Assembly: GCA_037903355.1 (NCBI GenBank)
Contig: JBAJFE010000014.1
Coordinates: forward strand, 4,588,001-4,652,000
Origin: Trichuris trichiura
Lineage: Eukaryota; Nematoda; Enoplea; Trichinellida; Trichuridae
Length of the DNA stretch: 64,000 nt
Direction: 5' to 3'
Part shown: one piece after another, positions 36,446 through 48,384 of the stretch
How the letters are laid out: the number at the start of each line of letters is the position of its first letter
Position numbering within the stretch: the first letter of the stretch is position 1
Position numbers and translations under genes: made by a program
Notes under the pieces: model-generated
Databases searched by the model: none
Told to the model about the DNA's origin: nothing
What the model saw: only the letters and a program-made list of their open reading frames with translations

Positions 36446-39400
36446 ATGAAAAACATCAGTTTTACAGTGTTGTTGTTGAGCTTGCAACATGGCTTTTATG
36501 GAAAGCTTGTCGAACAGCGTCCTTTAAACAGCAATACTGCGCTTGGAGCAATTCCTTCGCTTCCAAGACTTGTCATTTTAAATGAGACAGTGCAAATTGG
36601 GCTGTTGTCTGTCGATTATGGAAAATCAAAGAATTACTCGCTCATCGTTGGCCACTTGGACGGCTGTATGGCTGTGGATATTCTCTTTTCGGATGGCGTT
36701 GTATTCTACACGAATAGTGACGACCACTTAGTTCGTGTGAACGTAGGAAGCTCTCAGGTATTTCCCTGATGTTGCAATAGCGCTTTAAAGTTTGCTTGAT
36801 CGGTGTATCGGCGCAGGAGTCCAAAGTAGTTGAAAATCTGGTTTTTCCTACCTCTGGGTCGGTTTCCGTAGAGTGGATCACGCGCAAGGTGTACTGGTAC
36901 GATTCGGAAACGAATCGAATCGAAGTTGTCAACGTGGATCATCTCTCGCCCATTCGTAAGGTGCTCATATCCGGCAATTTGCACAGCGTGCTCGGTGTAG
37001 CGGTAGACCCTTTGAGTAGGTGAGTGCAAGTTGCTCCGCAGGGCTTTCATGGGATGCATGATGAAAAAATTTTAGTTTCTTGTTTTTCCACAACTTTGCA
37101 AATCAGCATACTATCGAAAGAGCATGGCTAGACGGCAGCAATCGAGTTACGCTTGTGCATTCAAATTTGTCCCTACCGAAAAGTCTTACAGTTGATTCTA
37201 AAAGCAAAAAGTTGTATTGGATTGACAGCGACAGAAAGGCAATTGTTTCCACCGACTTGGACGGTGCCCATTTCCGAGTAATAGTAGAAAGCGTGGATAC
37301 AGCTTTCGTTATGGCCGTATTTCAGGCAAGCTTTTGTCGGAGTAACCTGAGCGTATAAGCAGTTATTCATTTTCAGGGATTGTTGATTTGGAGCGACATT
37401 TTTGATAGCGGCATCTTTTGGTGTTCGGAAGACTGCCTCCATCCGAAGCATCTTAATTTTGCTGACTTAAAGCCTTATGCTCTCAGGGTGTACGAAGAGG
37501 AGGCACAGCCTTATCGTAGGTGTCCCATGATCGTTACAAGAAGTATATTAAACCTGTTATAAAGGGGAAAATCCCTGCGTTGCCAACGGTGGTTGCAGTC
37601 ATTTCTGCTTCCTCATACCCGTTTCACCGTTTAAGACGTGTGGCTGCCCAACTGGAGTGAAGCTGTCCAACGACGGATTCACTTGTCGAGACGGTATGTT
37701 ATACCGCCCTAACGTACAATTATAAAATGCAAATTTAGGTCCTGAGGAAATCCTTATAGTAGCCCGCGGCACTGACATCCGGTTGCTGTCCCTGGACACA
37801 TTTGACTATTCGGATTCGGTGCTCAACGTTAAGGGTATCAGGCATGCCGTTGCTGTTGACTATGATGCTTCTGAAAGATTCGTTTACTGGTCTGACAATG
37901 ACCTTAAAATGATTCGCCGTGCCAAATTAGACGGTTCAGGTAAAGTTCCATAGGCTTTTAAAAATGCTTAGTGAAGTTGCCGTTCTAAGATTTTCATCCG
38001 AGTTAAAGTCGTATACTTAAACGTTTTTATTGTGGTGTTTTGTTACAGGAAGTTGACTTTGCTTTGAAAAGGTTTTTCAACGTCCGGCTCGAAAGTTACT
38101 AATGAAGCAATTGTAGATGAAGGTGACGTTGTGATCAGTGAACTTGGCATTTGTGATGGGTTAGTAATTGACTGGGTAGCCAGAAACATATATTGGACAG
38201 ACGATGGTACTGATCGGATTGAGGTCGCGCGACTGGACGGCTCTGCTCGACGAGTGATTATCTCCACTGGTCTTGTTCATCCCAGAGCTATCGTAGTCGA
38301 TCCTTCACGAGGGTGTGCTTGCACTTTTGTTTTGTCTTGAAGCAAAACTGTGTTTTTAACTCCAGATATCTGCTTTGGTCTGACTGGGACGAATCTTTTC
38401 CAAAAATAGAACGTTCCTATCTCGATGGATCAAATCGCCAAGTGTTAGTCGAATTCAGTCCGAAACGCTGGCCAAACGGACTCGCTTTGGACATTGAGGC
38501 CGGTCGAGTCTTTTGGGCAGAGGCGACGGCCGCAGTGATCGAAAGCGCTGACATAGAAACTGGTCAGAACCGCAAAGTAGTTCTGAGCAAAAACTTCGGA
38601 CATATTTACGGTCTTTCACTTCTTGGTAAGTAATTATTCATTTTTATTGCCCCTACTAAATAATAACAATTGCCACAGGTGATCACGTTTACTGGAGTGA
38701 CCGGGATCGTCGTTTCCTTGGCCGTGCTCATAAGGTTAATGGTCGCGACCCAACACCTCTGCACGAGTACATGGCGGACGTAATGGGCATAAAGGCTGCT
38801 CATGCCAGTCAACTTCCAAGTAGAAATTAGTGTGAATATTCAGAATGGCATTATCGTTAACATACTTAGCTTCCATCAATGAATGCGGTCAGAATAATGG
38901 CAACTGTTCGCATCTGTGCTTGTTTCGACCAACAGGTCGCGTTTGTATGTGCCCAGTTGGGTGGGAACTAGCAACCAATGGCAGAACATGTAACGTCCCT
39001 GAAGCTTTTCTGATGTTCACTGAACGAGATAACGTAATAAGCTTGGTTCATCGATATTGCGTATTTTGATGTTCACGTTTCAGAATGACATTTTGCGTAT
39101 ATCGCTATCAAACCCAAAAGGCAACTTGGATAGCCTTAAGCTGTTAAACGTCTCTCAGCCAATTACTCTCGACTATCATTACAGTAGCGGGAAGGTATAC
39201 TGGACAGGAAGGCAAGCTGATAGTCACGGCGGGGTAAGGCATTTCTTAATGTTCTTTGTCGTAGCAGTAGTTTTTGCTTTGCTCAGATGGTTTCCCGCTC
39301 TTTTATGAACGGAAGCGGGATAGAAGTGATCGTCGACGGAGGAATTGAACATCCGGAAGGCTTGGCAATTGATTGGCTAGCTGGGAATGTTTATTGGTCG

Positions 39401-42400
39401 GATTCTGGACACCACTTGATTGAGATGACAGACTTCATGGGTAGATGGAGAAGGATCATTGTTTGGAAGAATACTCATCCTCGATCATTGGTTGTTCATC
39501 CGATAGTTGGGTGAATGGATTCTGTTTGGCCATTTCTACTTAACATACGAGTTTTTCAGGTACTTATATTGGGCCGAATGGCTGGGTCACTCGCGACTTG
39601 AGCGCTCCGAGTTGGATGGTGAGAATCGCATAACTCTGCTGAAGAATGTAGGACGCATTTTTGCCATCACCATTGACTACGCTATGGGAAGACTCTTCTG
39701 GTCTGAGGTCGATGCACCCAGCATTCAGTCGGTAGACCTGAACGGTAAGCTAAATGCTTTATTGCATTTTTTTAAAACTTAGCCGGTGTGTTTGAGGTTA
39801 GTAAGGAGCAAATAGTAATATTTCTTCTAGGATGACGTTAAAGTTGAGACAGATGCAATTCGTTTAACCATGCATCTTGGTTTCTTGGTACGGGACCGTA
39901 TGTTTTCATAATGAAATAGCTTTATCACGGAGAGCGTCACGTTTCATGTGCGATAAAAAGCCTTGAACTCCGGCGCTTTCGGGTCACTCGAGACCCGTTT
40001 TCAGCGGTCTTAAATTAATAATTGATAATTAATAATTTAAGACCGCTGAAGACGGCTCTCGAGTGACCCGAAAGCTCCGGTGTTCAAGGTTTTTTATCGC
40101 ACATTAAACGGGACGCTCTCCGTAATAAGGCTATTTCATCATGAAACCATGCATCTTTGCATAACGTTGTGCAGATGTATTTATACCTTGGAAAAGCATG
40201 GCTTTTTTGTTGTGTATGGTTGGTCTCCCGTTTATGTGAGGAGGAAATGAGAAAATATTTTTATTTTTACCTCGAAGAAGCTTTTGAAACTTTCTAGTTC
40301 CATCCTCAGCGTAATTTCGCAGAATATTTTACCGTAGCAATGTTTCTGTGTCGACAGTGCTACAGGACACTGCGGTGACTATGATTCTTAAGCAAGCTTC
40401 TTTTAATTCGTTCTCCAGTTGCGATATGGATCAGCTAAAAAATAGCCGGTACATTTTATTGAATGCGTCAGTTTCTAGAGTAAACTAAAAACGGAGCGTT
40501 TTACAAGATAAAACCCGCGTGCTAGGAGAATTGAAGATCTGTGTGCCATTCGCATAATTTGTAGTCTTGTTCTGGTAACCCAACTGTTTCACGTAGAACT
40601 AGATGATTAAAAGGTAAAGAATAAAACAGTTAAGAACCCCGAGCTATATAGTACTTCAACTGGGCATACTGTGAATTGTGCTTCTTTTGTTGCTGTGTAA
40701 TCTTTATGGATCGTGCGTAAGTAAACTTGCGGTAATGTTTATCTGGAACGCGAAGGCAATTATTTTTTGACCGTCAAAATACGTTAGCTACGTTAGGCCC
40801 TTTCATTGTTGCTAAGTAATTGGAGGCCTTGGTCCTGTCATGAAAGGCTGCAAATTACTGACCAACAATAGAATGAATTTAGCGTAAGTATTTCACTTTG
40901 AAAATATCTTTATTACGGATTCTCTCCCGTTGAGAAGTAAAATAAAAAGATTTTTTCTTCCTTCCGAAGCTTTCGGGTCTGCCGCGACCCGTTTTCAGCG
41001 GTCCAATGAAGTTTGTGGACCGCTGAAGACGGGTCGCGGCAGAGCCGAAAGCTTCGGAAGGAAGAAAAAATCTTTTTATTTTACTTCTCAACGGGAGAGA
41101 ATCCGTAATAAACATATTTTCAATATGAAAACACACGCTCCCGTACAAAAGCATCATGTTTTCAAGTATTTCACTGTCAAAAGTTATTTCATGTTTTTCG
41201 CAGGTGGATCCCGGCAAATGATCGTGAAAGAGCGTTCTATGCAACCATATGTTCTGACTGAATACGCTGATCGGCTTTACTGGGCGAATTGGAGAAGACA
41301 GCGAATCGAAATATGTGACAAAGCAACTGGTCGAAATCGATCGACTTTGCAAATTCCTCTGCATTACATAATAAACTTAGTAGCTGTGCATGCTCTCAAG
41401 CAGAAAGGTAGGAAGGATTTCAAAATCTCGCTTGGCAGCTGATCGCTGTCATTTTTAGGTTGGAATTATTGTTTCTTGAAGAAAAGGCAATGCGAGAATT
41501 TGTACGTCTCTTCGCCAGAGAGACAATGTCGCTGCGCTTGCGCCACCCACTACGCCCTCGGCAGCGACAAGAAGAGCTGCCTCCGTAGGGGAACGATGGT
41601 GCGATGCATGCAACATTTGTTTTTCACTTTCAACTTTCAGCTCCAAATACGTTTGTACTCTTCTCGCAAGGGTCCACCATTCGTAGAATGAAAATTCGGG
41701 ACAGGCAGGATACTGAGGAACATCCAGTAATGGCGTTTCCTTTTCCCGATCAAATGAACGCCCACTCCGTGCAATACGATCCATTGAATCAGACGATTTA
41801 TTGGCTGGCGTCCAAATATTCGTACTCCTCCGAAGTCGGAGGTTACGTAAATGTCCTTAGAAGAGCAAAAGACAGGGGGAATAAGGTGGTTTAGCATGTG
41901 TTTCTGTTGACTATAGGGACTGTTATTTTTTAAAAAAATTTTTCAGGTCGAGGAAGTCAAACTTTCCCGATCGGAAGTGGAAAGGCCTTTTGACATTGCT
42001 TACGAACCTTTCTCACAAACTCTGTTTTGGAGTTGCGAGAGTACAGCAAGTGTCAATGCAACGCGGCTAATTCGTGGTGAGGTTAAGCCGTTGGGTGGTA
42101 TTGTCTCTGATTCTGATTATACTCCAAGGGCATTGACAGTTTATGCCAAGCGCAGGTGAGCAGCCACGTTGCTTTCCAGATGGCTATTTTGCAATGTTTG
42201 CTTTCTGAGATAAATCAGTAAACAAGACGTCCGCGTGCATAAAAAGCAAAAGTCTTTTTCGTTATTGGATTTCTTTTATGAATCGGTTCGTCTCCTATTA
42301 ACAATGAAATTAGTATTACTATTATTATCCATAAATCAACTTTGTGAATGATGAAGTAACCACTCTGGAGGGATTACGGTAAGTCTTCCTCTTCTGCGTT

Positions 42401-45400
42401 GAGATATTTCAGCCAACGTAGGTAAAGATAGAAGCTCAGCACTCTTGTGTCTGAGTTCTCTTAACTTGAGAGCTAGTAACCATAACTAATAACGCTCGTT
42501 TTTGCCCACTTCTGTCGACCGGGCTGTCGCCAAACTAATCTTTTACCTGGCAATGTAAAATGCTATTGGGGAGTGATAAGAGTGAACGTTATTTTTAGCT
42601 TCAGCTTTGCTTTGTCGCTTTGACTCGCCGAAAAATTCCCAGCCTGTTTTACGACCTCTTCTGCTAATGCTCGTTGTCTAGTCTACTGTGTTCATGCGCT
42701 TGTTCACTCTGTTCTTTTGGGTTTCATTTATCGTGGAGCGTATTGGAAGAGAGCGTATAAGTTTATTAAAAAATTCCATTTCTTGTAAACGCAAAAGTAA
42801 CATATAAAAAATTAGTAATACCAAAACCACCTAAGGAGATACCAACTTGAAGGAGGCTAAAATCTTCTCTCTGTCACACCTTTTCGAGATAGAAAACGTT
42901 AAGGCGTTCGAGCAAGTTTGCCAGTAAGTTTGAACCTAAGTGGAGTAACCCGAAATCAAGGATTTAGTCTATTCCAAAAAATGAAACGTAGGCAGCAGCC
43001 CTCCTCCCATCTTTGTTAGACCCGAGACAAATGTAGGTAAGAATTTCTCATAGTTTCATCAATCAAATCCATAAGGCGCTCTCTTCAGTTTCAGTTGGTC
43101 TCTTAAGACAAGTCTGCTGGAGATAGAGATTTATTCCTGAGGTTTTAGAACGGTAGTGCCTCGTCTTCGATCTTAAACTTATACGCCACGTCATCATGCG
43201 GTGATATAAATAGTGATTTCGAAAAGCTTGGATAGGTGATTTTCATTCTTGTTTTGTTACAGACTAAATCTTAAGAATATTGTCGCTTGCGAACATGGGG
43301 TTTCTAAAGTCAGTTTTTCGTATTTCCGCTAAAAGTAGCTCGGCAGACGTCGTACATAGCGAAGTAAATGTATGGACTGCAAACATTATTGAGCTGTGGT
43401 TTGCCAGCCAGAATGTTGATTGCATCGACTTTATTGGTGCCAAATGTTTCTTAATATATTATACTTTTAGCAGACGTCGCACGTTCCGCTTTCAGCATTT
43501 TCTTGTTTTTTGCGTTAAACATTGCGCAAAGTGGGTTACACGTTTCCTTCAATTTCAGATTTTTGTTTTTTGCCAGCATTGGTTATCGCGCTGGCATTGT
43601 TCTTTGTCAGCTGGACGGTTCCTCGTGCCATTTCATTGTCTCAGACAATATTATGCGTCCTGAAGCTCTTATTTTCGATCCACATGGTAACAAGGTATTT
43701 TGGGTGGACTCCAAGTACAAACAGTTGTGTGGTGTGGACTACAAGGGCCGAGGGAGACATACACTTGTTTATGACGTTGATCATGCGACGGGTTTGGCCG
43801 TTTTCAGGCACTGGTTGTATTTTATCGACCAAGGTCATAAAATTGAAGTCGTTAACAAGCAAACGGGTACTGGACGCGAGGTATTAGTGGAGCGGCTGCC
43901 CAACCTGACCAGCATTTTGGCTGTAGAGAGTGAACTAAGCAGCACTGAAATAATGCGAAGCCCCTGCTTGCACATGCATTGCAGCCATCTTTGCCTTCTG
44001 AAGAACAGCGGCTCTTCTTTATTTGAAGCCGTATGTGCATGCCCTCCCAGCATGGTTTTGCAGGAGACGAATAACTGCGTGCCCCGAGTTAAGTGCAACA
44101 CTTGGGAATGGCCATGCAATGACGGTTACCAGTGTATTGAACTGACTGCTCGGTGTGATGGTGTTACGAACTGTGATGATGGAAGCGACGAATCGTCTGG
44201 TTGTTATCGTTGCCAGCCTAACGAGTTCGAATGTTTGCATGATCACAAATGTATACCTCGCCTGGAATACTGCGATGGAAAGCTCGACTGCCTTGACGGC
44301 TCCGATGAACGTTGCTATTGCAGCGACCCTTCGAATCAATTCTACTGCAGAGGACCAGGTGGAAAAGAATCGAAAATTTGCATTATAAGGAGTTGGGTAT
44401 GCGACGGTGTGAAACATTGCCAGGATGGTAATGATGAGCTTTTCTGCAACAATGTTCATCCCTCTTTGAAATGGGGCAGTGATCTAAAGGTTCCAGCGCA
44501 GGACCCAGTAACTTACGTTATAGTGATTATTGTTGGCTTTGGAGTGTCGGCCATCATCCTTCTTGCAATGTACTTCTTCTGCAGACGACCGACTGTTGCC
44601 AATGTGCAGCCTGTGGAAATCGAATTGGTAAATAGAACTACTGCTCAAGAAAATGGTGATCCAGCCAAGTCTACAACGGTAGAATACAGGTATCGTCTAT
44701 TCTTATCACTGATAATCGTCTTAGATTGTACTTGGTTGTGACAGCCTAACCATACTTTGACTTTTTTTCTGTTTATGAAACCTAAAGCAAACTATTAATT
44801 GCATAATATATTAGATACCTCGCTCAAGTGAACCTTACGTACTCTAATGTATCGTAAATTCGATGCAAGGCTACCAGTTCAAAGATCTAATAGCATGAGA
44901 TATTTCGTCAGCAATTGTCAAATCGTCAGAAAAGAAACAGTATGCTGCAGCCTGTTATTCTAGAAAATTTCAACCACAGTTTTCTTAGCTTCTATCATGT
45001 ATTGGCCTTAATTTTCCGAGTTATGAGAAATCGCGTGAAATAGTGTGTTGGCTCGTTTTGTAGCTAGATTGCGGTTTCGCATCTATCCTGCTTGCGGATA
45101 GGTCGTTAGGGGTTGTTAATTTTTTTTACCCAAGTGAATTTTCGCAGTTTCAAAACTACTGTAAGTAGTAAATTTTTGTAGGATATTCACTGCGTGTTGT
45201 TGCCTTATGAAGAAAGTTTTATTACCTTCGCGTAGATTTCTGATCTGGCGCGATTCGTTGTCTAACGAAGGTCTCTTGTCCAGATGTCAGAATTTTTTAG
45301 AATAAGAAACTTCGGTTTTTAATTCGTGAACAATAAGAGCGAGAACTGTTTGCTACAATGAATTTCCGGGCTAGAGGTACTCAGGTGCTCACCATTATGA

Positions 45401-46329
45401 GATATTCGACAGACAGGTTTTTGCAGCTTACCCTGCGGCTTGTGTTGACCACAAGGACCTACGTACCGCGGTCGCAGCTGCTCTAGAAGTAATAGTCCTG
45501 TCAAAGTCGTTAATACTCTTAAAGTACTACTTTCCTTGTCAGTGCGTCATTTATCCCTCAGCGATAGTATTTGCTCGTTCGCGTTACAGCTATTCAGCTT
45601 TGGTAGTTATTAAGCAAAATTTTACTTCCCAAGAAGAAAACGCTCTGTTATGTTCACACAAGTTGAAAATATTGATATATTAAATTTATAGAAATAGGAA
45701 TTGAATGTGTGATCCTGTGCATTCTCTTTTTCTTTAGATACCGTCTTGGCATTGGGAAAAGTACGATTGCTGACGATTTGTTGCTTGGTAGGCCGGAGCT
45801 GACCGGAAGATCAAGCAGTAGTACTAGCGAAGACAACGGCATCAAAATAGGCGTTTACATTCCACCTCCTCCACCGAGTCCTGTTAGCGTGGCAGGTTTT
45901 TCTTTGTCAAGTCGAAAAGGTCGAGGTCAAGATTGGCAACAGGACAGATCTGTCAGACTGTACCTTCATCAGTCAGCGCGAGCTTCCAGTCGGACTTCAT
46001 ACCGACGTCATTTGAGCCCTCCACCGCCGTATGCTGCATACTCGTTAACCTCAGATGAACATAGCTGCAGGGCAGCTGAGGAAGACAGCGGTCCCAACAT
46101 GCCATTGCTGTGTTGCAACAGAAATCCAGTGCCACCCCCACCTTCACCACGGAGCAGTGGTAGTGTAGCATCTAGTGGGGCAACATTATCTGGTAGGAGC
46201 ACACTGGGTAGCGGAATGGGCGGTCAGTGTAAAAGGAAATTGTGCCTGCGGCGCGTCACCAGTCCTAGAAATCCGCCGCCCAGTCCTGACGAGCTGTCAG
46301 ACGCTTCGTCAGCCCGACGCCGATCTTGA
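36446..46329 (+). CDS. LRP6: LRP5/6 (Arrow)-type Wnt co-receptor, complete
   Basis: 19 exons: 36446-36757, 36817-37019, 37076-37325, 37377-37515, 37565-37693, 37739-37939, 38072-38312, 38366-38625, 38679-38819, 38870-39033, 39084-39233, 39287-39510, 39560-39744, 41204-41407, 41459-41584, 41641-41885, 41947-42155, 43559-44689, 45738-46329; 1,701 aa, in frame. Layout: signal peptide ([13 protein letters not shown]); four YWTD propeller + EGF units ([27 protein letters not shown], a diverged [22 protein letters not shown]); three LDL-receptor A repeats with DGSDE/DGNDE calcium sites; one transmembrane helix ([20 protein letters not shown]); then a ~250-residue tail with PPPSPVS, PPPSPRS and a looser PPPSPDELS. 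This is the LRP5/6 plan, and PPPSPxS motifs are the phospho-sites that bind Axin in Wnt/beta-catenin signalling. Some propeller blades have lost YWTD (LFFHNF, LFFASI). Exon 16 could end 3 bp later. Confidence 0.92.
37326..37376 (+). other. GC-AG intron in LRP5/6
   Basis: Exon 3 ends TTTCAG and the intron begins GCAAGC, ending TTTCAG before GGATTG. Reading frame and homology ([11 protein letters not shown]) require this join. CAG|GCAAG is the known strong form of GC donors. Confidence 0.85.
39970..40007 (-). ncRNA. Hammerhead-like motif (E5, left arm), core mutated
   Basis: Minus strand: CCG, CTGAAAA (G8 changed to A), intact GGGTC/GACCC stem II, GAAAGCG in place of GAAAGCT. Probably inactive because G8 is a catalytic base. 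Confidence 0.5.
40043..40080 (+). ncRNA. Hammerhead-like motif (E5, right arm), stem II mismatch
   Basis: CCG, CTGAAGA, C, GGCTC against GACCC (one mismatch in stem II), GAAAGCT, C, CGG. Core boxes are intact. Confidence 0.55.
40964..41001 (-). ncRNA. Hammerhead-like motif (E6, left arm), core mutated
   Basis: Minus strand: CCG, CTGAAAA (G8 changed to A), GGGTC/GACCC, GAAAGCT, T, CGG. Same G8 change as the left arm of E5. Confidence 0.5.
41020..41057 (+). ncRNA. Hammerhead-like motif (E6, right arm), stem II mismatch
   Basis: CCG, CTGAAGA, C, GGGTC against GAGCC (one mismatch), GAAAGCT, T, CGG. Core boxes intact; same strand as the host gene's transcript. Confidence 0.55.
42156..43558 (+). 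other. LRP5/6 intron 17, no feature recognised
   Basis: A 1.4-kb AT-rich intron without a supported gene or paired repeat. The frame at 43280-43663 crosses the 3' splice site and is not coding in my model. Confidence 0.6.
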
Positions 46330-46459
46330 CCACGATTCCTAACCTATTGAGCTCAAAATGTTATAGCTAGTTTTTGTATTCTATCTGTTGTGCAACCTAA
46401 GCTACTCTTACCAAAGAAGCTTGTCACTGTTTATACTGTTATATCGCCACTTTTTACGA

Positions 46460-46465
46460 TATTAA
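46460..46465 (+). terminator. Candidate poly(A) signal of LRP5/6
   Basis: ATTAAA about 130 bp after the stop codon, the common variant of AATAAA. Placement by position only. Confidence 0.4.
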
Positions 46466-46587
46466 AGCAGTTTACTTCGAATCAAAGTTAGAAAGTACAA
46501 ACGATGAACTGGTCCTATGAAGTCCGTACTACAGCGCTGAAGCGACTTCAGTGCCAGTCCCGTCTGTTCAATGGGCCATCAAGTTAC

Positions 46588-48104
46588 CTATATGTCGAAA
46601 GTTTTGCTTTTCATGAAGTACTTCGTGAAGTAATCGAACGATCCATCTTTGCGTGTTATCTGTGTGGTTTCTTCTAAGTAACTACCGCTAAGTCTGAAAT
46701 GTCGAGTGGCCTAAAAATAAGTCGATGGGATAAATTCGATATCAAGCATTACCAACCTTGATAGGGACGTGTGGTCCTCGAGTAATTGCTATTGCGTATT
46801 TTGTTTCAATTTTCATGCTTGTATCATTCATCTCGCCCTCTTCGATTGTTGTAATCCCTAGGCGCAATAAATGTAAGCAGGAAAAAAGAGAAGGCACATG
46901 ATTACCTTGATTACTTGTTGAAATTATGGCCACCTCTATCGGGTTACTAGCTGGCTTCAAAGTGACGAAACCAAGTGATATGTGTTGATTTTTGGGATTA
47001 GATCGACTAATTGTCTTTACACTGAAAGCAAGTAGGCAGTTTCAGATAGGCAACATTTTTTCAAGCAATTCTCACGAAAAGTTCAAATACGGCATGTTGA
47101 ACATGAGAACTCTTTGGTTACTTATGGTAAGCTCTTCTATGTATCCCCGACTAGAATCAGCTAGATTTACGGGGAACGACAAGTTGCGACCATATTCGAC
47201 TCTCCAGGTTCCAATGATCCAAAGAAAAGGTTCCAAAACAGGTGGAAGTGTGTCCAGTGTTTTCACTTTGAAAATATGTTATTCAAAACATATACTAATA
47301 TTTGTTTAACTAACCCGTCTTGTTCGAGTATGTACACTGACCGCATGTGACGGCGCAATTAACATCATAAAAGTCCGTTGCCGGCCTCATCGTTTCGCAT
47401 TTATCCTGCTCTCCCCAATAGCCGCAACTACCGTATACATCCTGGCAAGGACCTGACTCGAAAAGGGTTAATGTTAATGTCTTGTTAAGCAAGTCAGAAT
47501 AGAGAACTTACGATGACAAGTCGTACCCATATAACCGAATGGACACTGGCAAACAAAGGATCTGTAGACATTCTTACAAATTCCCTTGTTCAGGCACGGG
47601 TTTGGGTCACATTGATCGATTTCTGCATCATACTAATCTGTAGAAGTGCTACTTAGTCGCAGAAGTAAGAAGTACTTATAGCACATGTATCTCCAGTGTA
47701 ACCAGCTGAGCAATGGCACCTAGGTTTTCCATTCCGGATCACACAGACACCTTCGTTCTTGCAAAGGCTATTTGGGCACTCGGCTAAAACAGTATATTCC
47801 ATCCAAGCAGTGTTAGGCGTGAACACATACTATCACAAAGTTCGCCACCAAAGCCGGGATCACAATCACAAGTATAGCCATTTTCGTTGTTTAGACATAA
47901 ACCATATTGGCACTGATGCGTGGCGCAAAAATCTTTCTCTGGAAAGGCTACTGTTTAAAAGCGAACCAATTTTCGTGCACAACGTACTGTCGCATAAAGT
48001 ACCAATCCATCCTAGAGGGCAGTTGCACTGAAACTTTTCCACGGTAAGTGTATTCATGCAAGTTCCACCATTTTGACAAGGCTTGTTTTTGCACCAATCT
48101 TGCT
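46588..48104 (-). CDS. EGF-repeat/ShKT protein joined to a nitrobindin-like (THAP4 C-terminal) domain, 5' partial
   Basis: Exons: 47988-48104, 47831-47938, 47676-47783, 47512-47622, 47315-47452, 47076-47265, 46906-47021, 46757-46857, 46588-46710; at least 369 aa, phases all agree. The first four exons each encode one EGF-like domain (for example CKNKPCQNGGTC and CDPNPCLNKGIC), with phase-1 junctions typical of EGF shuffling. Exon 5 encodes a ShKT six-cysteine domain (CQDVYGSC ... NCAVTCGQC). Exons 6-9 encode a nitrobindin-like barrel (LPPVLEPFLWIIGTW, GFVTLKPASNP), where the usual C-terminal heme-binding His is not obvious. If the ShKT exon is not spliced it stops at 47310; splicing at ACGG|GTTAGT removes that stop with a 49-bp intron. 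EGF and ShKT parts imply secretion. The 5' exon and signal peptide were not found. Two separate genes remain possible. Confidence 0.72.
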
Positions 48105-48384
48105 CTGAAAAGACAAATTTTGTTTAAGAACATAATGAAGAAACACAGTAATCACGTACAGGTTTGGGAACTATCTTGGAAAATATACAGTCCAGCTACT
48201 TGCCAGTCAATAACTAAGAACGAGCGGATAAAAAGGTTGCTAACAAACCGTTCAAAGCGAAATGCTGACTGGCCACGTTGTGACGCATGAATTGCACTAT
48301 CCATTGTAAGCTTGTTTGGAAAGGGAAACAGGGATTATACTGTAGGCATTTCAAGTAAGTCATTAAACGCTACAGCGAAAATTT

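Larger units (their letters stand above)
39879..40145. mobile_element. PLE-derived foldback element (E5) with 12-bp direct repeats
   Basis: A 267-bp palindrome around an AT-rich centre (AATTAATAATTGATAATTAA). ACCATGCATCTT flanks it on both sides (39867-39878 and 40146-40157), a perfect duplication. The extra terminus (GGTACGGGACCGTATG) is on the left. Both arms carry hammerhead-like cores. Confidence 0.92.
40898..41163. mobile_element. PLE-derived foldback element (E6) with 12-bp direct repeats
   Basis: A 266-bp palindrome, almost identical in its arms to the termini of the full PLE (E2), including the hammerhead segment. AAGTATTTCACT flanks it perfectly (40886-40897 and 41164-41175). The extra terminus ACGCTCCCGTAC...TTTTC is on the right. 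Confidence 0.93.
39745..41203 (+). other. LRP5/6 intron 13, carrying two foldback elements
   Basis: A 1,459-bp intron, against about 50 bp for most others. Foldbacks E5 (39879-40145) and E6 (40898-41163) account for part of the excess. The stretch between them shows no further feature. E6 ends 40 bp before the 3' splice site. Confidence 0.8.

Noticed and set aside
43280..43663. 127-codon frame before LRP5/6 exon 18
   Set aside because: It reads through the intron and the 3' splice site in the wrong frame; the LRP5/6 model explains the region.
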